32,779 nt of DNA, taken from an uncultured Verrucomicrobia subdivision 3 bacterium (GTDB taxonomy: Bacteria; Verrucomicrobiota; Verrucomicrobiae; Limisphaerales; UBA11358). A program made the translations under genes and the position numbers. The first letter of the stretch is position 1. Every line of letters begins with the position of its first letter. The notes below the pieces were generated by a model. That model was given only the letters and a program-made list of their open reading frames with translations. It was not told the DNA's origin and did no database searches. Of the stretch, positions 8,917-16,064 are shown one piece after another. Location of the stretch: NCBI GenBank assembly GCA_903847285.1, contig CAINDH010000218.1:1-32779 (forward strand). Reading direction: 5' to 3'.

Positions 8917-11241
8917 CTACGGTTTGTCGCCGACATGGATGCGGTAATCCTTAATCCGCCCGCCCGCCTTTTCGTCGCCTTGCCGCGGGGTGAAGCGGAA
9001 GCCGCCAATGATTCGCGTGGCGCCCAAATCTAGAATCAGCCAATGCGGATGATCTGGTTTTTCCGCGCCCCATTGCGTGTGCCAGAAGTTAGCGGTCTGG
9101 CCGTCAATCGCGTTCTCGGCCGTGCCGTCTTCCTTCTCGCGCTCCTCGCTGTCCACGCCCGCAATGGTCCAGCCTTCCGCGCTCAACGCTTTGCCCGTCG
9201 CGTCGAACAACGCGATCTCAGCGATGGCGGCATATGGATGGTTATCATGCGCGTTCAAGGATTCGATGGCGAAGTAACGGCCACGCGCTGGCTGGGCAAA
9301 CTTGATCTCCTGCAACGCCGTTCCGGGCGCGAATGAGGCCGTGTGAACTACCGGTAGGACTTCCAGTTGCACTTTTGCCTTGCCGCGACTGCTGCGCGAG
9401 AAATCAAGCTTGGGCCGCAATTCATTCAATCCCGGCGCATCGAGCGCGGCGATAGCGGGCTGTTCCGGTCCGAGCAAATCCAGAATCACAATTTCGTTCG
9501 CACCGGCTTTCAACCACGGGCCGGGCACATACATCGTCTGCTGCGGGCCGATGTTCCAATAGCGGCCGAGGTTGTGTCCGTTGACCCATGCGAAGCCTTT
9601 GCCCCACGGATGCATGTCGAGGAAGCAGTCGCCTGGCTTCGTCACGTTCACCGTCGCGCGATAGAACGCGGGGCCATTTGGCTTCGCGTCCGAGTATTTC
9701 AAACCCGCGAGCATCTTGTCATCGAGTGGAAGATTAAAAATTTCCCAACCGGTCAATGTCTCGCCGCCCAACGTCACCGGGCCGTGAATGCCTTTGCGGT
9801 CGTGGACTTCCGGACCGAAATTCACGCGGCCCATCGCTTCCACCAAAATATCGAGCGTCGCCGCTTCCGGACGCGCGGGCACTTTTACTTCAAAAGTCTG
9901 CGAGCGCCGATCTGTAAAGCCAATCCGAGCGCCGTTAACAAACACCTGGCCGATGTCGTTGATGGCTTTCGCTGCCAACGTCGTTGACGGGCCGGCGGGA
10001 ATTGTTTTGCGATACACGATGCAGCCGAACTTCTGGTCATACGCCTCAAAGTTACGCGGCTGCTCATCAGCGCGCGATGCGGGCAGGTTGGAGAAGAGTG
10101 GCGCAAATTCCGTCACCGTGGTTTGGGGAATGCTGATGAGCGCATTCTTCACGGGCGGCTCGGGAATGGTTTCGCCGGGCAGCAAATATTTTTGGAAGAG
10201 CGCGCGCGTCTTGAAAAACTTCTCCGTCGGCCAGCCCGCTTCGCTGATGGGCGCATCGTAATCGTAGCTCGAAGTATCCGGTTTGAACGGACGATCCGCG
10301 CCCGTTCCAAAGCCAAAAGTCGTTCCACCGTGCGCCATATAAATGCTGAACGATGCGCCAATCTTAAGCATGTATTCTAGGTCGGTGAGATATTTTTGTT
10401 CATTGCCTAGGTGATGCGGCGCGCCCCAGGTGTCGAACCAGCCGGGATAAAATTCGCCGCACATCAGCGGGCCTTGCGGGAGAATTTTTCGCAACATCTT
10501 GAACGCGCCCTCGGGATCGCTGCCGAAGTTCACCACGGGAAACAAGTCGGCGCGATTACCGTCCTTCAAATGATCTTTGGGGTTACATGAGAACAGTGGC
10601 ACGTCGAAGCCAGAATCCTTCAGCACCGTGCGCAGTTCGCCCATGTATTCCGCGTCCTTGCCGTAGAAGCCGTATTCGTTTTCCACCTGCACCATGAGGA
10701 TCGGGCCGCCGTGAGTGATCTGTTGCGGGCCGAGCACGCGGCCGACTTCGCGCATATAATTTTTCACCGCGTCGAGATAGCGTGGATCACGCGTGCGAAG
10801 TTGAATGTCGTTATGCTTGAGCAGCCACGACGGGAAGCCGCCCATCTCCCATTCGGCGCAGGCATACGGGCCGGGCCGAAGAATCACCCACAAGCCTTCC
10901 TCTTGCGCGATGCGGCAAAACTGCGCTGCGTCCGCCGCACCCGACCAGTTGAATTCGCCGGGTGTCGGCTCGTGCATGTTCCAGAATAGATACGCGCAGA
11001 CGGTATTCAGGCCCATCGCTTTGGCCATCTGCAAGCGATGTCGCCAATATTCCGGCGCAACGCGTGGCGCGTGGATTTCGCCACAGCGGATTTGGAACCG
11101 CTTACCGTCGAGCAGAAAATCGTTCGTGCCGATAGCAAAGGTATGTTTGGGAGCGCTGAATTTTTTGTCCACGCTGGCGCAACTGGAAATTAAACCGGCA
11201 ACGCTGACAGCCAACATGAGAAAGGTGAGAAATCGTTTCAT
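8917..11241 (-). CDS. Glycoside hydrolase family 35 beta-galactosidase, lipoprotein with C-terminal F5/8-type domain
   Basis: This 774-aa predicted lipoprotein removes terminal beta-linked galactose. It begins with a signal peptide and lipobox LISSC (Cys21). The GH35 barrel covers about 35-345. The acid/base Glu189 sits in VQVENEYG, and the nucleophile Glu263 in CGEFYPGWFDTWG, both at standard positions. Jelly-roll domains follow (about 400-620, with GKGFAWVNGHNLGRYW). The last 130 residues resemble an F5/8 type C (discoidin) carbohydrate-binding domain, with WHTQWG and HWLILDLG. The protein is probably membrane-anchored facing the periplasm or surface. It is monocistronic here, with 292 nt of unassigned sequence downstream. 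Galactan side chains of pectin are plausible substrates given the pectin locus at 22556-28071, but that link is inferred. Confidence 0.93.
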   Translation of the reverse strand: MKRFLTFLMLAVSVAGLISSCASVDKKFSAPKHTFAIGTNDFLLDGKRFQIRCGEIHAPRVAPEYWRHRLQMAKAMGLNTVCAYLFWNMHEPTPGEFNWSGAADAAQFCRIAQEEGLWVILRPGPYACAEWEMGGFPSWLLKHNDIQLRTRDPRYLDAVKNYMREVGRVLGPQQITHGGPILMVQVENEYGFYGKDAEYMGELRTVLKDSGFDVPLFSCNPKDHLKDGNRADLFPVVNFGSDPEGAFKMLRKILPQGPLMCGEFYPGWFDTWGAPHHLGNEQKYLTDLEYMLKIGASFSIYMAHGGTTFGFGTGADRPFKPDTSSYDYDAPISEAGWPTEKFFKTRALFQKYLLPGETIPEPPVKNALISIPQTTVTEFAPLFSNLPASRADEQPRNFEAYDQKFGCIVYRKTIPAGPSTTLAAKAINDIGQVFVNGARIGFTDRRSQTFEVKVPARPEAATLDILVEAMGRVNFGPEVHDRKGIHGPVTLGGETLTGWEIFNLPLDDKMLAGLKYSDAKPNGPAFYRATVNVTKPGDCFLDMHPWGKGFAWVNGHNLGRYWNIGPQQTMYVPGPWLKAGANEIVILDLLGPEQPAIAALDAPGLNELRPKLDFSRSSRGKAKVQLEVLPVVHTASFAPGTALQEIKFAQPARGRYFAIESLNAHDNHPYAAIAEIALFDATGKALSAEGWTIAGVDSEEREKEDGTAENAIDGQTANFWHTQWGAEKPDHPHWLILDLGATRIIGGFRFTPRQGDEKAGGRIKDYRIHVGDKP

Positions 11242-11550
11242 AAAATTGTTTAGTTCCCGGAATGCGGGCGGTTTTAATTGGCCGGTTTCCGATTGGGTGC
11301 AGTCACGTTGGTGTAATATTCCGAGTGCGTGGCCCGATTGTAATTAAACCGATGCCCGTCCGTCGCGAACATTTTTAGTTTGGTTCACACAAAATGGACA
11401 TGGCATTCTTCGCGAGCTGAATCAAATTTTCCTCCCAGATTCACTACGGAGTCAATCGTGTGCGCCAGCCGTGAAAAGCGTTTTGGTAAATACTGCCTGA
11501 CTGCGGCAATCCTTGACGCAAATATCCGACCGGTTAATTATCTGCCAAAT
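11242..11550. other. Intergenic region between divergent genes
   Basis: This stretch of 309 nt separates the start of the GH35 gene (-) from the cupin gene (+). It is richer in A and T than its surroundings and must contain the promoters for both. The frame of the cupin gene is open back to 11380, but that extension lacks family similarity. A possible sigma-70-like pair for the cupin is TTGACG at 11512-11517 with TAATTA 16 nt later, but this would put the transcript start almost at the ATG. No hairpin, repeat or RNA gene is convincing. Confidence 0.4.
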
Positions 11551-11880
11551 ATGTTTCCCTATCTCGCGCTTGCGAAAGATAAACCATGGCAGCCCGGCCC
11601 CTACGCCGGCGTTGAATTGAAGGTGATGCATAAAAATCCCGACACCGGTGGCGTGGTCGTTCTGCGGAAATTTGCTGCGGGCGCGACGATTCCCGCGCAC
11701 ACACATCCGCTCGCGAACGAATGGGCTTATGTTTTATCCGGTGAATGGGATGAATCCGGGGTGGCCTACACGAACGGAGCATTATTCTACGCACCTAAGG
11801 GAATTCAGCATGGCCCGCACGTCGCAAGGACGGAAGTTGTCAGCCTTACCATTTTCGACGGCCCGCTAACGGTGGCTTGA
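11551..11880 (+). CDS. Small cupin-domain protein (ChrR-like cupin)
   Basis: This 109-aa single-domain cupin, likely cytoplasmic, has an exact first cupin motif, GATIPAHTHPLANEWAYVLSG. The metal ligands are His50, His52 and Glu57. The second motif is GALFYAPKGIQH, with His87. The ATG at 11551 (MFPYLALAKD) was chosen because the family similarity begins there. The upstream 57 codons look non-coding. The fold resembles the C-terminal cupin of the anti-sigma factor ChrR, but no sigma-binding zinc domain is present, so a free-standing metal-binding cupin of unknown substrate is the safe call. The release-factor-like gene starts 18 nt downstream on the same strand. Confidence 0.85.
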   Translation: MFPYLALAKDKPWQPGPYAGVELKVMHKNPDTGGVVVLRKFAAGATIPAHTHPLANEWAYVLSGEWDESGVAYTNGALFYAPKGIQHGPHVARTEVVSLTIFDGPLTVA

Positions 11881-11897
11881 AAAGGTAGCGTCGCTCT

Positions 11898-12356
11898 ATG
11901 AGCGAAGTTGCGAGCACCGCCGAACCGCGTTACGCTTCGCTCATGGGTGCATTCCCCGTAAGTCTTGAAAAAGAAAGCCAGCTCGCGCTGCGCATGACCG
12001 CGCTCGGTGTGTGCGAGGCGGACATCGAGGAATCTTTTGTCCGCTCCGGCGGTCACGGCGGACAGAACGTGAACAAAGTCTCCACCTGCGTCATGCTCGT
12101 TCACGCGCCGACCGGTGTGAAGGTGAAATGCCAGGAGACGCGTCAGCAGGGGATGAACCGTTTCATCGCGCGCCGCTTGCTTCTGGACAAGGTGGAAGAA
12201 AAAAAGAACGGCTTCATCGCCGCGCAGCGCGCCGAGATAGAAAAAATTCGTCGCCAGAAACGCAAGCGCTCCCGCCGCGCCAAAAACAAAATGCTCGCGG
12301 ATAAATCTAAACACGCGGACAAGAAAGCCGCGCGCCGGTCAGTGGGAAGGGATTGA
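11898..12356 (+). CDS. RF-1-domain peptide chain release factor-like protein (ArfB-like)
   Basis: This 152-aa protein consists of one RF-1 catalytic domain with RSGGHGGQNVNK (GGQ at 54-56), followed by a strongly basic tail (about 110-152, rich in K and R). It lacks the codon-recognition domain and the N-terminal domain of RF1/RF2. By analogy to ArfB/YaeJ, the GGQ loop would hydrolyse peptidyl-tRNA and the basic tail could enter the empty mRNA channel of stalled ribosomes. That it acts in ribosome rescue is an inference from this architecture. The first 15-20 residues are not conserved-looking, and Met16 is an alternative start. The gene lies 18 nt after the cupin gene. Confidence 0.85.
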   Translation: MSEVASTAEPRYASLMGAFPVSLEKESQLALRMTALGVCEADIEESFVRSGGHGGQNVNKVSTCVMLVHAPTGVKVKCQETRQQGMNRFIARRLLLDKVEEKKNGFIAAQRAEIEKIRRQKRKRSRRAKNKMLADKSKHADKKAARRSVGRD

Positions 12357-12485
12357 AAAAAGTAGCGGCGTGTCGACAGGTCGCCGCACCAAATTGCCCG
12401 GCCTTTTGCCGAAAGCCGCCACGCGGGAAAGATAATCCTGTTTAGTATGCAAGCAATGCCGCCAGGCCTGTTAGCCTGCCCGCCT

Positions 12486-12716
12486 ATGAACATCATGATT
12501 GAAGACATCGACACCCAAAAATTTTTCATCGGCGACGGCCTGTGGAGCAAGACCGCGTTGGATGGAAAACTTTTCTCCGGCACAGCGGCGGCTTTTAAAG
12601 CGGCGAAACAGGAACCCATCGGCAAGTTCAACATCGTGGGCTACGTCCCGGAAACTCGCCAGTGTATCAATCTGGATCACGGCAAAGGCAAGGGTGTGGC
12701 GGAAACGGCAGCGTAA
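12486..12716 (+). CDS. Hypothetical 76-aa protein
   Basis: I do not recognise this small protein, which begins MNIMIEDIDTQKFFIGDGLW and ends in a Gly/Lys-rich segment (DHGKGKGVAETAA). It has no signal peptide or membrane segment and one cysteine. The frame is open back to 12447, but ATG 12486 gives a compact start. It is supported as a real gene by its position directly before a strong terminator, a balanced residue composition and the absence of any competing gene. It may have its own promoter in 12357-12485, where TTGCCG (12406) and GATAAT (12431) are present with a long 19-nt spacer. Function is unknown. Confidence 0.55.
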   Translation: MNIMIEDIDTQKFFIGDGLWSKTALDGKLFSGTAAAFKAAKQEPIGKFNIVGYVPETRQCINLDHGKGKGVAETAA

Positions 12717-12731
12717 TTTTTCCGATTCAAT

Positions 12732-12768
12732 AAAAAAGCGCGCCATCACTGGCGCGCTTTTGTTTTTT
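12732..12768. terminator. Bidirectional intrinsic terminator
   Basis: A perfect stem AAAAGCGCGCC / GGCGCGCTTTT (12734-12744 with 12751-12761) encloses a 6-nt loop. A T-run follows on the plus strand and an A-run precedes it, so it can stop transcripts from both sides. It lies between the convergent ends of the 76-aa gene (+) and the HpnH-like gene (-). Confidence 0.92.
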
Positions 12769-12789
12769 AGAATGGAATCGCGGATCTTA

Positions 12790-14208
12790 TTACGCTTTCT
12801 TCACGTCTTTGATTTTCGCTAGCAACTCATCGCGTTCGGCGGTGTCGCCGGTTCCGCAATGGCTGCCAACGTGGGCAGTGTGGTCGTGATGCACCTCGTT
12901 GGCGAAAGCACCGCGCGCACCGGCGGCGGGTGAATTGATGATGGCTTGCGCCGTTGCCAGATGGCCTTTGCCGATGGTCGCACCGTTGAAGGCGCGTTTC
13001 GCCAGCTCGGGCGATGCGGGGAAAGGTTTCGGTTTCGCGCCGAAGTTGTATTTGAAATTTTTCCAGTTGTCGCCGGATTGATAGTTGGTGCCCAACGCGC
13101 CGCTCGGGTCGTAGCCACAATGCACCATGCAATGTTCGCAGCGCGGGTCGCGGGCGACGCCATTGACGACGCCGTATTTTTCCCACTGCACTTTCGAGAG
13201 CATTTCCTGATAGCCAGCGTAATGGCCATCGGTCATCAGGTAACAGGGAGCTTTCCAGCCTTTGACGTTGTAGGTCGGAATGGCCCATGCGGTGCAGGTG
13301 AGCTCGCGTTTGCCCGCGAGAAATTCCTGATAAACCGGCGTGCCGAAAATGGTGAATGCCTTGCCCCAGTCCTGGATCTTGGCGAACTTGGCGCGGGTCA
13401 TTTCGCGCGTGAGAAAGAACTGCTTCGGATCTTTGCCGAGGCGGGAAACCATGTCTTTCTTGGCAGCATCGTAATCGTAGCCGGGTGAAATCGTGTGGCC
13501 GTCCACTTCGAGCGAGGAGAGATACTTGAACATGTCCTCGATTTCCGCGACGTCCGTCTCGCGGTAAACCGTGGTGTTGGTGGCAACTTGGTAGCCGCAA
13601 ATCTTCGCCATCTTGATGGCTTCAACGCATTCTTTGAAGACGCCTTCGCGTTCAACGATGAGATCGTGCGTGAATTCCAAACCGTCCACGTGGACGTTCC
13701 AATACATCCATTTGGTCGGGCGGATGACGACTTTCTTTTTTGCCGCGTCGTTGGCATTGCGGATGACTTCCGCTTCCTTGTCCGTAATCAGTTTACCATC
13801 CAGCAATTGCTTGAGCATCGGCTCCAACGTGGGCGAGTAAATGGCGGCGAGGTAATCGCGCATTTTTTTGCGCATGAACATCCCGTTCGTGCAGATGTAA
13901 AGCACGCGGCCCTGTTCGAGCAGGCCGGCTATGAGTTCCTCGATCTTCGGATAAATCAACGGTTCGCCGCCGCAGATGGAAACCATCGGCGCGTCGCATT
14001 CCACGGCGGCTTGGAGACATTGTTCCAGCGGAACCATGTCCTTGAGCGACGTGGAATACTCACGGATGCGCCCGCAACCGGTGCAGGTCAGGTTGCACGT
14101 GTGCAGTGGTTCGAGTTGCAAGACCATGGCGAACTTAGGTGTCTTGCGAACTTTATGTTTGATGATGTGGCTGGCGATTTTCTTCGTCAGCGCGAATGGG
14201 AAACGCAT
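12790..14208 (-). CDS. hpnH: HpnH-like radical SAM protein (adenosylhopene synthesis)
   Basis: This 472-aa radical SAM enzyme has the cluster CNLTCTGC (C38, C42, C45), CGGEPLIYP (79-87), the NVHVDGLEFTHD and ISPGYDYDAAK motifs, and a C-terminal domain with CEHCMVHCGYDP (358-368) as in HpnH/DUF3463. HpnH joins the 5'-deoxyadenosyl group to diploptene in hopanoid synthesis. The protein is longer than the usual 330-390 residues. There is an insertion at about 120-162 between the second strand-helix unit and WNVHVDG, and a tail after 385 that includes a His-rich stretch (NEVHHDHTAHVGSH). No other hopanoid gene is in the window. A small lipoprotein gene ends 6 nt upstream, so the two are probably co-transcribed. 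Substrate identity is inferred from family resemblance. Confidence 0.8.
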   Translation of the reverse strand: MRFPFALTKKIASHIIKHKVRKTPKFAMVLQLEPLHTCNLTCTGCGRIREYSTSLKDMVPLEQCLQAAVECDAPMVSICGGEPLIYPKIEELIAGLLEQGRVLYICTNGMFMRKKMRDYLAAIYSPTLEPMLKQLLDGKLITDKEAEVIRNANDAAKKKVVIRPTKWMYWNVHVDGLEFTHDLIVEREGVFKECVEAIKMAKICGYQVATNTTVYRETDVAEIEDMFKYLSSLEVDGHTISPGYDYDAAKKDMVSRLGKDPKQFFLTREMTRAKFAKIQDWGKAFTIFGTPVYQEFLAGKRELTCTAWAIPTYNVKGWKAPCYLMTDGHYAGYQEMLSKVQWEKYGVVNGVARDPRCEHCMVHCGYDPSGALGTNYQSGDNWKNFKYNFGAKPKPFPASPELAKRAFNGATIGKGHLATAQAIINSPAAGARGAFANEVHHDHTAHVGSHCGTGDTAERDELLAKIKDVKKA

Positions 14209-14214
14209 AAGAAA

Positions 14215-14427
14215 TTAACGGACGGAAGCGAGGTTTGGGGAGAATTCACTGGGAATTTCAATCAGCACGAATGGAGCGTGATTGGTGCAGGCTGCGTCGT
14301 TCTTGATGATTCCCGGCAGAAGAAAACTTGCCGGGGAAACGCTCTGGCTGGCATTGATGCCGCCGCAGCCCGCGCCAAGCAGCGCGATCACCGGTAGCAT
14401 CAACATGAATTTCCAACTTAATCTCAC
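14215..14427 (-). CDS. Small putative lipoprotein upstream of the hpnH-like gene
   Basis: The encoded protein is about 70 aa. From the GTG at 14427 it reads MRLSWKFMLMLPVIALLGAG followed by Cys, a short lipoprotein signal peptide with lipobox LLGAGC. The mature part, about 50 residues, contains SVSPASFLLPG and then a low-complexity end. The start is uncertain: GTG at 14445 and ATG at 14406 are alternatives. The chosen start keeps two positive charges before the hydrophobic core. Its stop is 6 nt before the HpnH-like start, so translation may be coupled. I recall similar short verrucomicrobial lipoproteins but no function. It faces the exported TPR-like gene across 52 nt. Confidence 0.6.
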   Translation of the reverse strand: MRLSWKFMLMLPVIALLGAGCGGINASQSVSPASFLLPGIIKNDAACTNHAPFVLIEIPSEFSPNLASVR

Positions 14428-14479
14428 TTGCCGAGTATAAAACACTTCGTCACGATGGCAACTTCAAATTGCCCGCGCC

Positions 14480-15250
14480 ATGCCTTGGTTTGCCACATAT
14501 AACAAACGTTTTCTGACCTCTCTGGCCATCTTTACGATGGCGGCGGGTCTGCGCGCGGCGGATGCTCCGAACGTTTTTCTTACCCGCGCCGAAGCCGCAC
14601 TGCAAGCGGCGCAAAAAGATTTCTTGGGCGACAGAAATAATTCCACCAACGCCCTACAGTTCGCCCGCGCCTGCTTTGATGTAGGGGAAATTGCCACCAA
14701 CGCCACCCAGCGCGCCGACGTGTCGCGACGCGGCATTGCCGCCTGCCAATCGTTGCTGGTGCGTGAGCCGAAATCCGCGCCCGGCCATTACTGCCTCGCC
14801 CTGAATCTGGGCGAGCTGGCCGACGCCGAGGCCCCGTCGCTTGCCGCCTACAAGCTCGTTCATGAAATTGAACAGGAGTTACTCACAGCGGCGCAGCTCG
14901 ACCAACTATATGACCACGCCGGTGCCGCGCGCTGCCTGGGCCTGCTTTACCGCGATGCTCCCGGCTGGCCGTTAAGCATCGGCAGCAAGCACAAGGCCCG
15001 CGAATGGCTCGCCCGAGCCGCAGCGCTCGCACCGGATTACCCGGAAAATTTTATCAACCTAGCCGAAGCTCATCTTCGCTGGCATCAAGCCGACGAAGCC
15101 GCCGCCACGTTGAAAAAACTGGATGCGCTCTGGCCGATAGCGCGCACCAATCTCGTCGGCGTAGCCTGGGAAAAAAGCTGGAGCGACTGGACGCGCCAGC
15201 GCATGGCTGCGCGCACCGAGTGCCAAAGAGTTTTCAAGCGCGCTCCCTGA
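14480..15250 (+). CDS. Exported TPR-like protein of unknown function
   Basis: This 256-aa protein has an N-terminal signal peptide (MPWFATYNKRFLTSLAIFTM, with likely cleavage after GLRA, about residue 26). The mature part is alpha-helical and Ala-rich. Helix pairs such as NALQFARACFDVGEIA, KAREWLARAAALAPDYPENF and LAEAHLRWHQADEAAATLKK have the spacing of tetratricopeptide repeats. It somewhat resembles the periplasmic T-component (TPR) proteins linked to TRAP transporters, but no transporter genes are nearby. It likely acts as a periplasmic protein-protein scaffold. It is followed 70 nt later by a methyltransferase gene on the same strand. Confidence 0.7.
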   Translation: MPWFATYNKRFLTSLAIFTMAAGLRAADAPNVFLTRAEAALQAAQKDFLGDRNNSTNALQFARACFDVGEIATNATQRADVSRRGIAACQSLLVREPKSAPGHYCLALNLGELADAEAPSLAAYKLVHEIEQELLTAAQLDQLYDHAGAARCLGLLYRDAPGWPLSIGSKHKAREWLARAAALAPDYPENFINLAEAHLRWHQADEAAATLKKLDALWPIARTNLVGVAWEKSWSDWTRQRMAARTECQRVFKRAP

Positions 15251-15320
15251 TTGTAACAATTTTTCGTTGGTGCAAATTGAAACGGATGAATTAGACTCGC
15301 GGCTGATTCAAGACAACGGC

Positions 15321-15905
15321 ATGGCAAAAAAACTCATCGCAGCCTTGACCGACTCCACCGTGTTTCTACGCGAGTGGATTGCCAACCCGCAGCGCGTTGG
15401 CTCCGTGGCCCCAAGTTCGCCGCAACTCGGTGCCGCCATGGCGCGCTGGCTCCCACGCAACCGCGACAGCTACGTTCTCGAACTCGGCCCCGGCACCGGC
15501 GCCGTGACCGATGCCCTCCTAAAACACGGCCTGCGCGAAGACCGCCTCATCGCCATCGAACGCAATCCCAAGATGGCCGAACGACTGCACAAAAAATTTC
15601 CTCGCGCCCGCATCATCACCGGTGACGCCTGGCAGATGGAAGAATTACTCCTTGTCGGCAACGCCCCGATAACAAGCGTCGGCGCGGTGATTTCCAGCCT
15701 GCCCCTGTTGAATTTCCCGCCGGAACAAGCAGAGACCCTCGCGCATAAAATCCGTTCCGTGCTCCTGCCCCAAGGTCATTGGGTGCAATATAGCTATCAT
15801 CTTGGCAAAAAAAAACCGCGCGGCTCACACCACTTTGAGCTGCACAATTCCAAGATCGTCTGGCTGAACTTCCCGCCCGCCCGTGTGAGTGTCTTTCGGA
15901 AGTAG
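15321..15905 (+). CDS. SAM-dependent methyltransferase, PmtA/KsgA-like (putative phospholipid N-methyltransferase)
   Basis: This 194-aa class I methyltransferase has motif I LELGPGTGAVT (53-63), acidic Glu80 after the second strand, GDAW (101-104), and an SSLPLLNFP motif (125-133) in place of the usual NPPY. Residues before motif I (FLREWIANPQRVGSVAPSS) match the N-terminal region of the COG3963 phospholipid N-methyltransferase group, which methylates phosphatidylethanolamine. Similarity to the rRNA dimethylase fold leaves some doubt. The start was placed at ATG 15321 because upstream codons give only TTG/GTG starts and no family similarity. A small hairpin with a short T-run lies after the stop. 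Confidence 0.8.
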   Translation: MAKKLIAALTDSTVFLREWIANPQRVGSVAPSSPQLGAAMARWLPRNRDSYVLELGPGTGAVTDALLKHGLREDRLIAIERNPKMAERLHKKFPRARIITGDAWQMEELLLVGNAPITSVGAVISSLPLLNFPPEQAETLAHKIRSVLLPQGHWVQYSYHLGKKKPRGSHHFELHNSKIVWLNFPPARVSVFRK

Positions 15906-15923
15906 CAGCTAGTGGAATGTGTT

Positions 15924-16038
15924 GCGCTGCGACAACTTTTGCCTGCGAAGCAGGCACTTTTGGGCGTGGTCATGATTTTTGGCGCACGAATAATTCCGTC
16001 GCCTGACGCTGCGCCCGGCGACGGGGTTATCGCAGCGC
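15924..16038. repeat. Nested inverted repeats between convergent genes (three-way-junction-like)
   Basis: An outer pair GCGCTGCGA (15924-15932) and TCGCAGCGC (16030-16038) encloses two further perfect inverted repeats. These are TGCCTGC/GCAGGCA (15940-15956) and CCGTCGCC/GGCGACGG (15996-16003 with 16017-16024). Folded, this gives a closing stem and two hairpins in about 115 nt. The role is unknown. It could be a bidirectional transcription end, a REP-like element or a structured RNA. Confidence 0.5.
15940..15961 (+). terminator. Possible weak intrinsic terminator
   Basis: The stem TGCCTGC (15940-15946) pairs with GCAGGCA (15950-15956) across a GAA loop and is followed by CTTTT. The stem is short and the T-run brief, so termination strength is doubtful. 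It is part of a larger inverted-repeat arrangement between convergent genes. Confidence 0.4.
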
Positions 16039-16064
16039 GAAAACCGCCACCATTGTAGAACTGA

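Noticed and set aside
11380..11550. Upstream extension of the cupin gene
   Set aside because: The extra 57 residues look unlike coding sequence, and cupin similarity begins at ATG 11551.
12365..12387. Hairpin GCGGCG/CGCCGC after the release-factor-like gene
   Set aside because: It has an 11-nt loop and no T-run, so there is too little to call a terminator.
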